64,000 bases of DNA from Amycolatopsis regifaucium (GTDB taxonomy: Bacteria > Actinomycetota > Actinomycetes > Mycobacteriales > Pseudonocardiaceae): NCBI RefSeq assembly GCF_001613935.1, contig NZ_LQCI01000012.1:1-64000 (forward strand), written 5' to 3'. Each line of letters opens with the position of its first letter. The stretch's first letter is position 1. The position numbers were made by a program, and so were the translations under genes. Under the pieces are notes generated by a model. It ran no database searches. It had not been told where the DNA came from and saw nothing but the letters and a program-made list of their open reading frames with translations. This document shows positions 48,164 to 57,400 of the stretch, piece by piece.

Positions 48164-50227
48164 CTACTGATCTCCTCGCGGGTACCGTTTCGCGTCCCAG
48201 CGGCGCCGCTCTTCGGGTTCGCGGGGCAGGCCGAAACGGTTGAAGTAGTAATAGGCGTCGCCCGCCATGTTGTCGACGACGCCGAGGTCGGAATACGCGG
48301 CGAGCCAGGACTCCGGCAGACCGGGCACGGTGAGCCTGGCACCCACCATCGCCCCGGTCAGCGCCCCGGTCACCGCGCCGCCGCGCGCGGCCAGCGTCAG
48401 CGCCGCCTCGGGGTCGTGTCCCCGTTTCGCGGCGGCGAAGAGCGCCCTGCCCAGCACCGAAAGCGGCGTCCGGCCGTCCCCGATGCTGTCGAACTGTTCG
48501 ACGTCGTTGCCTTCGATGTCGTTCCTGAGGTCGAGCACGGTCTTGACCAGGTCGCCGACCTCGCCGCTGTACTCGTCGAAACCTTCGAGGAAATTCGCCA
48601 CCGCGGGCTCGCCGTCGCGGACCGCGAGCTGAGCGCGGAACAGGTTCACCAGGAGTTCGGCACCGTGGACGACCTCGTGTCCGGCCGCGGAACCGACCAG
48701 CTCACGGACCACCTTCATCGCGTAGAAGGCGTCGTCGGCCGGGCCTGGCACGCCACCGGTCACTGTCGCGGCCAGCGCCGTCGCCAGCATGGCCGAGAAT
48801 TCCGCGGGCGCCGGGCCCGCGCCTTCGGTGGCCTTGGCGACCCAGCCGTCGGAACGTCCGCCCGCGGGCAGCGACGCCGGGATCTCGGCCTTGTCCGGAG
48901 TCGCGTCCAGGCCGCGGATCACCGACTCGGTGTGGAACAGCAGCTGCCGGGTCAGCCCGCCGAGCGGCAGACCTTCGGCCGGATCCGCGCCCGAGCCGAG
49001 CGCGTCCCCGAGCGCGAAGCCGACGTACGCGCCGACAAGCCGCGGGTACGTGAAGCTGCCCACGGGAATCGTCGGGTTGTAGAACTTCCCGAACGTCCAC
49101 GCACTCGGGCGAGGTTCGCCGTTGTCGTAGTAGTGCGTCACCAGCCCGTTGGCGAACAGATCCTCGGGCAGTTCCGGTAGCGGACGGCCGTCGTACTTCG
49201 CCCGGCTCCGCTTGAACGCCAGCGTCACGCCTCGGACGTAGCGGACGAGTTCGCCGGTGCTCAGCGGGTAGCCGTTGTCCCTGGCCTGGTCGACGAGACT
49301 CCGCAGGTTCGAGGTGGCCGCGCCGAGATCCTGGCCGTACTCCTCGTGAAGGGCTTTGAACGCCTCCGCGTAGTCCTCGCCGAAGTAAGCGGGGCGCCCG
49401 ACGGACTGGGGCCGCTCGGTTCCCGCCGGCAGTTCGAGGTCGGCGACCCGCCGCAGGGTTTCCGGGTAGACGTTGAAGGTCTCCGGCCGTCCCGGGTTGA
49501 CCAGCAGACCGACCCCGGGGGTGTCCTTGGCCCGGCGCAGAAGCACGCGGGGCTGGACCCGCTGCCACATCGTGTACTCGGACGGGATCTGCGCTTCGGA
49601 CGTGTAGACGACGAAGCGCGCACCAGCGTCACCGAAGTCGCGGACCTGCAGGTGGCCTTCCTTGGCCGGGGCCAGCACGTCGAGGTCGAGCATCCAGTGG
49701 ACGAACTCCTCCGGCGTGATCCACTCGACGCGGAGGTAGCCGAGGAGTGTCTCGACGGCGCTTTCCGGCTTCGGTCGTCCGGCGAACCGCGGTCCCGGGC
49801 GGTGCTCCGGATTCGCGCGGACCGCGCCGGTCGGCTCGCCGAACAGCGTGTGCTGCTCCCAGCGCACGATCGCCGCCTTCGGGACGGGCAGGCCGGGGGC
49901 CACGGAGGGGTCGAATTCGGGATCGACGACCTCGACCCAGCGGGTGAACGCGTCGGCGTCGCCATCACCGCCCGCCGCCGAAACCGCCATCAGCTCCAGG
50001 TCGAGCCGGATCTCACCGCCGTCGTCCGGGACGAACGCGACCGGGCTCGGGAACAGGCCCGTGCCGGGATCGGTCCCGTCGAGCCAGCCGACGGTGTTGT
50101 AGGTGACGTTCCAGCCGTCGGTCGCGCGCACGACGTAGTCGCGGCGGACCCGCAACGCGCCGGTCCCCACCGCGCCTTGGCCCGCCAGCCACTCCTCGAC
50201 GCGGCTGACGGCTTCCTCTTCGTTCAT
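48164..50227 (-). CDS. Imm35/SseB/ADP-ribosylglycohydrolase-like fusion, catalytically degenerate (1)
   Basis: A 687-residue protein with three parts. The N-terminal ~90 residues resemble the YrhB/Imm35 immunity fold (AVSRVEEWLAG, GWNVTYNTVGWLDG). A middle SseB-like domain starts VETLLGYLRVEWITPEEFVH and includes ARFVVYTSEAQIP. The C-terminal ARH-like domain begins LVGAYVGFALGDALGSGADP. The two metal motifs are lost: TDDT is GGLTRQ and GDSDST is ARGGAVTG. Hydrolase activity is therefore unlikely and a binding role is inferred. ATG 50227 or 50236 may be the start. It lies 17 bp after the next paralog and resembles it along its whole length. Confidence 0.75.
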   Translation of the reverse strand: MNEEEAVSRVEEWLAGQGAVGTGALRVRRDYVVRATDGWNVTYNTVGWLDGTDPGTGLFPSPVAFVPDDGGEIRLDLELMAVSAAGGDGDADAFTRWVEVVDPEFDPSVAPGLPVPKAAIVRWEQHTLFGEPTGAVRANPEHRPGPRFAGRPKPESAVETLLGYLRVEWITPEEFVHWMLDLDVLAPAKEGHLQVRDFGDAGARFVVYTSEAQIPSEYTMWQRVQPRVLLRRAKDTPGVGLLVNPGRPETFNVYPETLRRVADLELPAGTERPQSVGRPAYFGEDYAEAFKALHEEYGQDLGAATSNLRSLVDQARDNGYPLSTGELVRYVRGVTLAFKRSRAKYDGRPLPELPEDLFANGLVTHYYDNGEPRPSAWTFGKFYNPTIPVGSFTYPRLVGAYVGFALGDALGSGADPAEGLPLGGLTRQLLFHTESVIRGLDATPDKAEIPASLPAGGRSDGWVAKATEGAGPAPAEFSAMLATALAATVTGGVPGPADDAFYAMKVVRELVGSAAGHEVVHGAELLVNLFRAQLAVRDGEPAVANFLEGFDEYSGEVGDLVKTVLDLRNDIEGNDVEQFDSIGDGRTPLSVLGRALFAAAKRGHDPEAALTLAARGGAVTGALTGAMVGARLTVPGLPESWLAAYSDLGVVDNMAGDAYYYFNRFGLPREPEERRRWDAKRYPRGDQ

Positions 50228-50244
50228 CGTCCCCATTCCAGATT

Positions 50245-52491
50245 TCACCAGCGCGGATACCGCTGGGCCCAGCCGTCGACCTCGTGCAGTGCCGAATGGC
50301 GGTCGAAATGCCAGAACGCGTCCGTGGCGATGTTCTCCACCAGATAGCGCAGTTCCAGCTGTTCGACCCACTTCTGCGGCAGGCCGGGAATGCCGGTGCG
50401 GGCGCCGAGCAGCGCACCGGCGATCGCGCCGGTGACCGCGCTGCGGCCCGAGTGGTTGACCGCCCGCAGCAGCGCCTGCTCCGGGTAGTTCTCGAAGCCG
50501 GACAGCGCCGCGAACGCGCGGCCCAGCACCGAAAGCGTGCCCTTGCCGTCGCCGATCAGTTCCGGGACACGCAGATCGGGCAGGCCGTGCTTGCCGAAGA
50601 ACGGCACCGATTCCGCGACCATCGCCTTGAGATCCGCCCACACCGGCCCGCGCTGGTGCGGGTTCTGGTCGTCGAAGATCTCGCGGGAGGTGTTCCAGAC
50701 CGGGTAGCTGAACGCCTCCGAGGTCAGGGCGGGTTCGAACAGCCAGGTCAGGAAGGTCGCCGCCTCGACGTCGACCTCTCCCGGATGCGTGACCGAAACG
50801 AGGTCGCGCACCGCCTGGCGGACGCCCCCGCTCATCGCGGTGCCGGGCCCGGCCGCGGTCATCGCCGCCGGCAGTGCCGCGACCAGCGCTTCCGGCCCGC
50901 TCAGCGGCATCGCCGTCGGCGAGACGGTCGCCAGCGCGTGGTACGCGTTCAGTTCGGCGTCGTCGGGGGTGCGGCGGACGCGGAGTTCCGGCACCTTCAC
51001 CAGCCAGCCGTCGGCGTTGTCGAGCGGCGCGCCCTGGGTGTGCAGCCAGCGCATCAGCGAGTTGCGCGCGACCGTCCCGAGCGCCCGTTCGGCGTCGCGG
51101 TTCTCCGGCTGCTCGCGATGGGGGCTGCGGATCACGGCCTCGGTGTAGAACAGCAGCCGCTGGGTGAGCGGCCCGATCCGGCCGGGCAGGTCGAACGCGG
51201 TCGGCAGGTCGGTGATCCCGTCGGGGCCGTAGGTGCTGTGGATCTCGTCGATCCGCATGCGATCGACAGCGGCTCCGAGTGCCTCGCCGAGCGCGAAGCC
51301 CACGTACGCGCCCGTAACGCGCTGCCAGCCATAACGAGAGCTGGAGCGGTCTCGCTCGAAGTATTTGCCGAAGGTGTCCAGGCGCGGCTGGATCTGTCCT
51401 TCGTTGTCGTATCCCGGTGCCAGACCGTTCGCCCGCAGGTCGTTCGGACGGCTGCGCGGCGGTTCGGGCAGCTTGAGCCGCGCCAGCCACGACTGGCCGA
51501 TGACGGTCTTCTGGCATTCCTCGGCGGTCAGTTCGAACCCGCGACGGCGAGCCCGTTCGGCCGCGGCCAGCGGCGGTTTCACCGGTTCGGGCAGGCCCAT
51601 CTTCGCGGCGGTTTCGGCCGCCAGGGCCTCCAGCTGCGGATCCGCTTCCGGGCAGCGTTCGTTGACGTCGACGTGGGCGTCACGGCGCGGGAACTTCGCC
51701 GCCGTCTCGGCGAGTTCGACGCCGCTGACGTCCTCGAACGTCGCGGGTCCGCCGTTGATCACGAGGTTCGGCGGACTCTCGTAACCGGCCAGCGTGGCGA
51801 TGTCGACCTTCCAGTACCCGTGCTCACGGGACGGGAGGTTCCTGGTCGAGCTGAACACCCGCAGCTCGGCGCGTTCTTCGTTGAAATAGAACCGCTCCGT
51901 CTTGCCCGACGCCAGGTCCACCGGGACGTAGACCTCGCAGCGCAGCAGCCCGATGAGCAGCTGTTCTCTCGTCAACCAGCCGACACTGGCGAACGACAGC
52001 AGCGTTTCGAGCCGGTTCTCCGGTTTCGGGTAGCCACGACGAATGGGACCGGCCTTGTACTCGGGATTCTCCCGCTCCTGCCCGGTCTGCACACCGTCCG
52101 CGTTGACCTGGACCCAGCCCGCGACGACCGCGGGCGGGACGCCGAGGTCACCGAGTCCGGCCTTGGCGTATTCGGGGTCGACGACCTCGCGCCACATCTC
52201 CTGGCCGGGGAACGCGACCGGGACGCTGAGCCCGCCCGGCTGCGGATGCGCCTGGCGCAGTTCACCGTCCGGTTCGCGGACGATCACCGACGGCGGCGGG
52301 AAGATCTCCTTCTCGGCATGACCTTCGTCGAGGAAGGCGATCGTGTTGTAGGGGACCGACCAGCCCTCGGGGATGCGCAGGACCTTTTCGTGGTTCACGC
52401 GCAGGCCGGCGCCGCCAGGTGCGGACACGTCCGGACCGTGGACCGCGCGCAGCCACTCTTCGACCTTGGCTACCGCTTCCGCCGATTCCAC
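50245..52491 (-). CDS. Imm35/SseB/ADP-ribosylglycohydrolase-like fusion, catalytically degenerate (2)
   Basis: A 748-residue paralog of the downstream gene with the same three parts: YrhB/Imm35-like (AVAKVEEWLRA, GWSVPYNTIAFLDEG), SseB-like (LETLLSFASVGWLTREQLLI, LRVFSSTRNLP) and ARH-like (VTGAYVGFALGEALGAAVDR). The first acidic motif is GRIGPLTQRLL and the second NHSGRSAVTGAIAGALLGA, so the Asp ligands are gone while the glycine-rich frame is kept. The GTG start follows the previous TAG directly (TAGGTG). Immunity by binding ADP-ribosylated protein or toxin is an inference. Confidence 0.75.
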   Translation of the reverse strand: MESAEAVAKVEEWLRAVHGPDVSAPGGAGLRVNHEKVLRIPEGWSVPYNTIAFLDEGHAEKEIFPPPSVIVREPDGELRQAHPQPGGLSVPVAFPGQEMWREVVDPEYAKAGLGDLGVPPAVVAGWVQVNADGVQTGQERENPEYKAGPIRRGYPKPENRLETLLSFASVGWLTREQLLIGLLRCEVYVPVDLASGKTERFYFNEERAELRVFSSTRNLPSREHGYWKVDIATLAGYESPPNLVINGGPATFEDVSGVELAETAAKFPRRDAHVDVNERCPEADPQLEALAAETAAKMGLPEPVKPPLAAAERARRRGFELTAEECQKTVIGQSWLARLKLPEPPRSRPNDLRANGLAPGYDNEGQIQPRLDTFGKYFERDRSSSRYGWQRVTGAYVGFALGEALGAAVDRMRIDEIHSTYGPDGITDLPTAFDLPGRIGPLTQRLLFYTEAVIRSPHREQPENRDAERALGTVARNSLMRWLHTQGAPLDNADGWLVKVPELRVRRTPDDAELNAYHALATVSPTAMPLSGPEALVAALPAAMTAAGPGTAMSGGVRQAVRDLVSVTHPGEVDVEAATFLTWLFEPALTSEAFSYPVWNTSREIFDDQNPHQRGPVWADLKAMVAESVPFFGKHGLPDLRVPELIGDGKGTLSVLGRAFAALSGFENYPEQALLRAVNHSGRSAVTGAIAGALLGARTGIPGLPQKWVEQLELRYLVENIATDAFWHFDRHSALHEVDGWAQRYPRW

Positions 52492-53970
52492 CTACTCGAT
52501 CCTCTCCAGGCTACCGTCGGACACGTGCTCGGCGATCGTCTTCGGGAGCACGTAGGCCACCGCCCCACCGGGCATGTTCGCCCAGGGGACGGTGACACCG
52601 GTGATCACGTGGAGCGGGCGGCGCAGCCGGTAGGTCCCACCGACACGTTCCCGCTCCAGCGGCAGGGACGTCGTGGCGAACCGTACCCCTCCGTGGTGCA
52701 CCAGATTGCCGGTTTCCTCGCCGAACCGCAGTACGACCGTACCGGCGACCATCCGGCTGACGCGCTTGTTGCGGAGCAGTGTGAGGGGCGGCTCACCCGG
52801 TGCCGCCCGCACCGGCCAGTCGGCCAGTTCCTTCGCGGTCTCGAGTGGGGTTTCATGGCCGGCGGTCATCCGCGCCGGATGGAGCAGGACGGCGCCGAGG
52901 AGCTGGTGAGCCGCGTCTTCAAGCCTGTCGAAGTACTTCGGTGAGTCCGGGCTACCACTCGAATACGCGGCGACCTCCCAGCCCTTTTCGGTGAAGTTGA
53001 GACACCAGGCGCCGTCCGCGCGGTCCCCGATGCGGTACGCCTCCGGCCAGACGGCGTGTTCGCCCAGCCTGCTGACCAGAACGACCAGGAGCTCTTCGTC
53101 GGTCAAGGCCGGGTTCGGTGACGTCTCCAGCTCCGCGGCGATGTCGCCCTCGGTCTTCTTGACGTCGGAGCGGCCTGGTTTCGGCCGCGGCTTGCCCAGC
53201 AGATCCGCTTCGGCGGTCCGGCGGACGAGGTGCTCGACGTACGGCGGCTGGAAGCGCTGGCCGCGGATGTGCTCGACCAGGTCCGGTTCCGGCGGGATCC
53301 CGTACTTCCGCAGGTAATGCGGCACGGACGCGTGCCAGATCCAGGTGCCGTCGGTGTGGTAGCTCTCCGGGACGTCGCCGTCGGCTTCGGGCTCGAAGAT
53401 GTCCTTGCCGAGGCCGCTGCCCGAGAGGATCGCCGGTTCACGTTCGAGGTACTGCGCGATCAGCGGCGCTTCGGACTCGTCCAGCTCCGGTCTGTCGACC
53501 ACCGGTGGCTTGCCTTCGGTGTAGGCGTCGACGATCCGGGCGTGCCGGAACTCGACCCGCAATGGCAACTGCGCGCGCAGCCGCCACCAGTCCGGGATGT
53601 GCTCGTCGTCGCGGGGGAAGCTGGCCAGCTCGTCCGGGTAGGCCGAAGTCGGCGGTGTCTTGGTCCACGCCGGTTCGTCGTCGAGGGTGAAGTCGAAGTC
53701 GAAGGATCCGTCGGGTTTGAGCGTGAACCGCGACTGGAGCCAGGTGCCCCGTCCGGTGGCGTACATTCCCGTGCGCAGCTTGCCGAAGAGTTCGTTCAGC
53801 TCGGCCGCGGGCACGACGTTGTGGCCCTCGAGTTCGGTGTGCTCCCCGGCTTGCCGGAAGTCGGCGACGGCGACGTGCGCCGGGTCGGTGACGCCCGCCC
53901 GGAGGAGCTTGCCGATCCCGACCAGCAGCTCGCGTTGTTGTTCGGCGGTCAGTTGTTCCACGTGAATCAT
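52492..53970 (-). CDS. TNT-like (tuberculosis necrotizing toxin-related) protein B
   Basis: A 492-residue protein, paralog of the gene at 45072. Shared blocks: HTDGTWIWHASVPHYLRKYG, VEHLVRRTAEADLLGKPRP, and the C-terminal TNT-like domain with VVLRFGEETGNLVHH, TYRLRRPLHVITGVTVPW and NMPGGAVAYVLPKTI. As in its paralog, Arg of RFG is present, but the usual His and the Gln near GG-x-x-Y are absent. An acidic strand (FDFDFTLDDEPAW) recurs in both paralogs. Its ATG overlaps the stop of the 148-residue gene by ATGA. Effector, immunity or accessory roles are all possible. Confidence 0.7.
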   Translation of the reverse strand: MIHVEQLTAEQQRELLVGIGKLLRAGVTDPAHVAVADFRQAGEHTELEGHNVVPAAELNELFGKLRTGMYATGRGTWLQSRFTLKPDGSFDFDFTLDDEPAWTKTPPTSAYPDELASFPRDDEHIPDWWRLRAQLPLRVEFRHARIVDAYTEGKPPVVDRPELDESEAPLIAQYLEREPAILSGSGLGKDIFEPEADGDVPESYHTDGTWIWHASVPHYLRKYGIPPEPDLVEHIRGQRFQPPYVEHLVRRTAEADLLGKPRPKPGRSDVKKTEGDIAAELETSPNPALTDEELLVVLVSRLGEHAVWPEAYRIGDRADGAWCLNFTEKGWEVAAYSSGSPDSPKYFDRLEDAAHQLLGAVLLHPARMTAGHETPLETAKELADWPVRAAPGEPPLTLLRNKRVSRMVAGTVVLRFGEETGNLVHHGGVRFATTSLPLERERVGGTYRLRRPLHVITGVTVPWANMPGGAVAYVLPKTIAEHVSDGSLERIE

Positions 53971-54413
53971 CGCGCCCGGTTCGGGAAACGTGGTTCCGCC
54001 CGGAACGACGGCGGCTCCCCGGCGGCGCGGCGGGCCAGCTCGTCCTCCCACATCTTGAAGGTGCGCTTGCGCAGCGACTGGATCAGCGCCGATTCCTGCG
54101 GTTCCAAGCGGCGATTTTCGCGCTTGGCCTGCGCGTACAGGCCGTCGATGGTCTCGTAGAGCGCGAAGATCGGTCCGCCGCCTTTGAGTTCGTACGCACG
54201 GGCGCGCTCGGTCTCCTGGACGAACTTCTCTTCGGACACCTTGCTGATGTCCGAACTCGCCATCGCCCACAAGACCTCACGCACGTGCTCCGGCTTTTCG
54301 TCGAACTCGCCGGTGCTCAGGTCGAGGAGAAAACCGGTCAGGCCCCCGTCGGGGGTCGACTCGACGCGGTAGGTCTTTCCGAAGTACGTGTAGAAGGACG
54401 GCGTCTGGATCAC
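53967..54413 (-). CDS. Unknown 148-residue protein directly after the toxin (candidate immunity)
   Basis: Not recognised as a known family. The protein is soluble and helical in its second half (EEKFVQETERARAYELKG; YETIDGLYAQAKRENRRLEP), with a basic C-terminus. The N-terminus contains TPSFYTYFGKTYRVESTPDG, possibly a small beta sheet. The GTG start overlaps the toxin stop by GTGA, and GAGGAG lies within the last toxin codons. Immediate placement behind the C-terminal RelA/SpoT-like warhead is the position where cognate immunity genes of polymorphic toxins are found; the role is inferred from that alone. Confidence 0.65.
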   Translation of the reverse strand: MIQTPSFYTYFGKTYRVESTPDGGLTGFLLDLSTGEFDEKPEHVREVLWAMASSDISKVSEEKFVQETERARAYELKGGGPIFALYETIDGLYAQAKRENRRLEPQESALIQSLRKRTFKMWEDELARRAAGEPPSFRAEPRFPNRAR

Positions 54414-57400
54414 GTGTTCTCCTCAGGAGGCAGGCCCTCGCGAAGACCGGCCATGAACTTCTCCCGGACCCGGTCCATCAAGGCGGCTTCCAGCAGGGCC
54501 TGTTCCGGGGACAACCTCTTCTTGTTGTTCTCGTCCAGTGTCCGGTTGTACGTCGGGAAGTCACGGCGGACCTCGTACAAGGCGTGCTCGTAGGCCGACA
54601 CGGTGTCGATGTGCTTCAGGTGCAGCCGCAGTTCGGCGACGTGCCCGTTCGGCAGCCGGACGTTCATCTGCAGATCGCGGTATCCGCTGTCCTGCGGATT
54701 CGCGAACCGGTCGTCGAAGCTGACGATCCGGAGATCCGGGTCGTTCATCACCGCGTTCAGCGCGTTGTAGACGTCGGCCAGCGTGTCGAACTGGATCTTC
54801 ACGCCCACCAGGTCGGTCAGTTTCGACGCGTCTCCGTCGTAGCCCGCGATCTTCGCCTTCGCGCGGTCGTCGTCCTTCGGACCGGGCCTGCCCGACGCGT
54901 CGCCGTTGTTCTCCGCCGCGATCCGTTCGGCGATCCGGTTGAGGTCGCCCTGGTTCCGCGGCCAAGCCGCCCGCTCGGCGTCCAGGAACTCCTGGATCTT
55001 CCCGGCATCGCCCTTGTCCGCGCGCTCGAAGCCGGCGTGGTACTGATCGCCGGGCTCCACGTCGGCCGCGATTCGCGCCGCCTCGGCCGCGATTTCCCGC
55101 TGCTCCTGGGTCAGCGGCGTATCGCCGGGACCTTCCTGCCGCACGTCGTCGATCATCTGGTAGCCGCTTTCCTCGACGTCACGCAGGGCGTCTTCGAGGA
55201 TCGGGATGGCCTCCGGGTGCAGCAACAGGCTGCCGATGGTCATCGGGTTGTTCAGCAGCGATGCCCGCAGGTACGCGTTGTCCGGGTGCTCCATCAGCCG
55301 GACCAGTTCCGGATGCGACGGCAGCTGTTCGCGGATGAAGTCCCGCATCGGCCCGACGTCGTGCTTGACCCCGTTTTCGTCCTCGTGAACGGCACGCTTC
55401 TTGTCCGGGTCGAGTCCGTCCACCGCGGCCGCGACCTCGGGATCGTTCAGGAACCGCTCGACTTCGGCCCGGTTTCCGGCGGGCTGCTCGTCGTGCGCCA
55501 TCCCGTAGCCCCCGTCGCGCGAGGGCGTCACGATCGGACGGCCGTCCGGACCGATCCGCGACGGCTGCACGTCCGGCGTGTCTTCCCTGGCGTAGGCGAT
55601 CCGCGGATCCACCGGCTGATCCGGCCGCGCGAACGCGATGCGCGGGTCGACCGGCCTGGTCGAAGCCGTTTCGGTCTGCGTGGTGTGCCCGTCGGTGTGG
55701 TGCGCGGCCGGGGTTTCCGGGACGCCGACGTGCATCAGCTTCATGCTCAGCGGCGGATGCGGCAGGTTCATCAGCGCACCCGACTGCGGGTCGATGAACG
55801 CGACGCCGTCCCGCGTGTTCGCCACCATGGCGATGTGGCCGCGCTCGACGCCGTTCTCGTCGAGGTATTTCACCGCGACCACGGCGTGGTGGTCGGTCGG
55901 CATGTCCCGCATCTCGCGGATGACGGCGTCGTAGCCGTCACGGTCGGAGAACCGGCCGCCGAACCGCTCCTCGACGTGCTCCAGCGTGCCCCGGCTGTCC
56001 ATCTCGTGCATGAGCAGCGGGCCGGCGGTCGAATCGATGCCGTGCAGCTGGTCCCAGTACGCGCCCGGCGTGCGGGTGCAGTTGGACCGGAAGCCGTTGG
56101 CCAGCGCGTCGGAGTCGTGGAAATGCGGGTTGACCTCGCCGAGCCGCGGGTGCCGGTCGGCGAGGTAGGCGGCCTGCTGGGCGGGGCTCGCGGAACCGGC
56201 GTGGATCGCGGGTTCGCTCGGCGGGTTCGTCGCCACCGCCATCGACGAGTAGTCCCGCTCGGGGACCGGCAACTCCATCGTGTCGTCGGTGGCGGAGTGG
56301 TCCTGAGCGGGCTGTTCGCCGTACTCCGGGCCCTTGTCGGCGTCCGCGACGCCGTGGTCCGCCGGGTTCTCGGTGGTGATGTGCGGCGTCTGCGGCTCGT
56401 CGAAGCCGCCGAGGCGCGCCATCGACCGTTCCTGTGCGAGGCGCGCGAGTTCGGGCGCCTCCGCGGCGTGCCGGGCCCGCCGCTCGTCCATCTTCTGCTT
56501 GGCGGTCTCGGGGTCGAGGTACCGCGGGTCGCCGGGAGTGACCTCCTCGGCGTGGATGACCCACTTCGGCCGGTCGACCAGCGGCGGAGTCTTGAACTCC
56601 TTGCTGTGCACGTAAAGCTGCGTCGCCGGCTTGTTGATCGCTTCGTGCTCGCCCGGGTTTTCCGCGAGCGACGAGACGTCCTTGCCGGTCTTCGAGACGA
56701 TGTGGATCTCGACGTCTTCGCCGAATTTCGACTTCGTGTCCGGCGACGTCTTGATGGTGGAGCTGGTCATCGTCGGTTCGGGGACGGTCTGGCCGACCTC
56801 GTAATGCGCGGCCATGATCCCGGCGGCGCGCAGGTCGCCCTTGGTGTCGATGCCGCGAATGGCTTCGCCGTGGAAGTCCGGCAGTTCGTTCAGCGCGCCG
56901 ACGATCGCGCGGGTGCTGCGCTGCGCGTTCTCGAAGTCGGGATGCGACTCGCCCCGCCGGTTCGCGTCGTTGATCGCGTAGGCGTGTTCGCGCGAGTAGG
57001 AGTAGATCGCTTCCGCGGCTTCGGGTGAGACGCGGTCCTTCAGCGGGCTGGCTTCGAGCCGCCTGAGCGCCTTCTCGCGCGCCTGCTCGGCGAGATCGGC
57101 GTTGTCGTAGCGGTCACGGAGGCTCTTGTGGTCCTCCGGCGAGCCCCGGAAGCCGGGATCGTTGACGTAGCTTTCGTCGATCCGCGGTGGTGCCTTTTCG
57201 GTGCCCTTGAGCCGATCGGCGATGTCGGACTCGGTCTTCGGCTGCTGGTCCTCGGGCCGGTCCGGCGAAGGTGGTTCGTCGTCACCGCGCAGCCGCTCGG
57301 CAGGCGACTTCGCGGTCTCAGGCTCGGGTGACTGCGTCGGCGCTTCGGGCGTGTGAGCGTGCGGAGCATCGCCACCGCCCATCGGCATCGCCTTGATCGA

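Noticed and set aside
50284..52944. 886-codon plus-strand open frame opposite the ARH-like genes
   Set aside because: Antisense artefact; the opposite strand has recognisable domains in three consecutive genes.
53955..53968. GTTCCACGTGAATC resembling parS
   Set aside because: Two mismatches, not palindromic, and located within the first codons of TNT-like B; chance resemblance is more likely.
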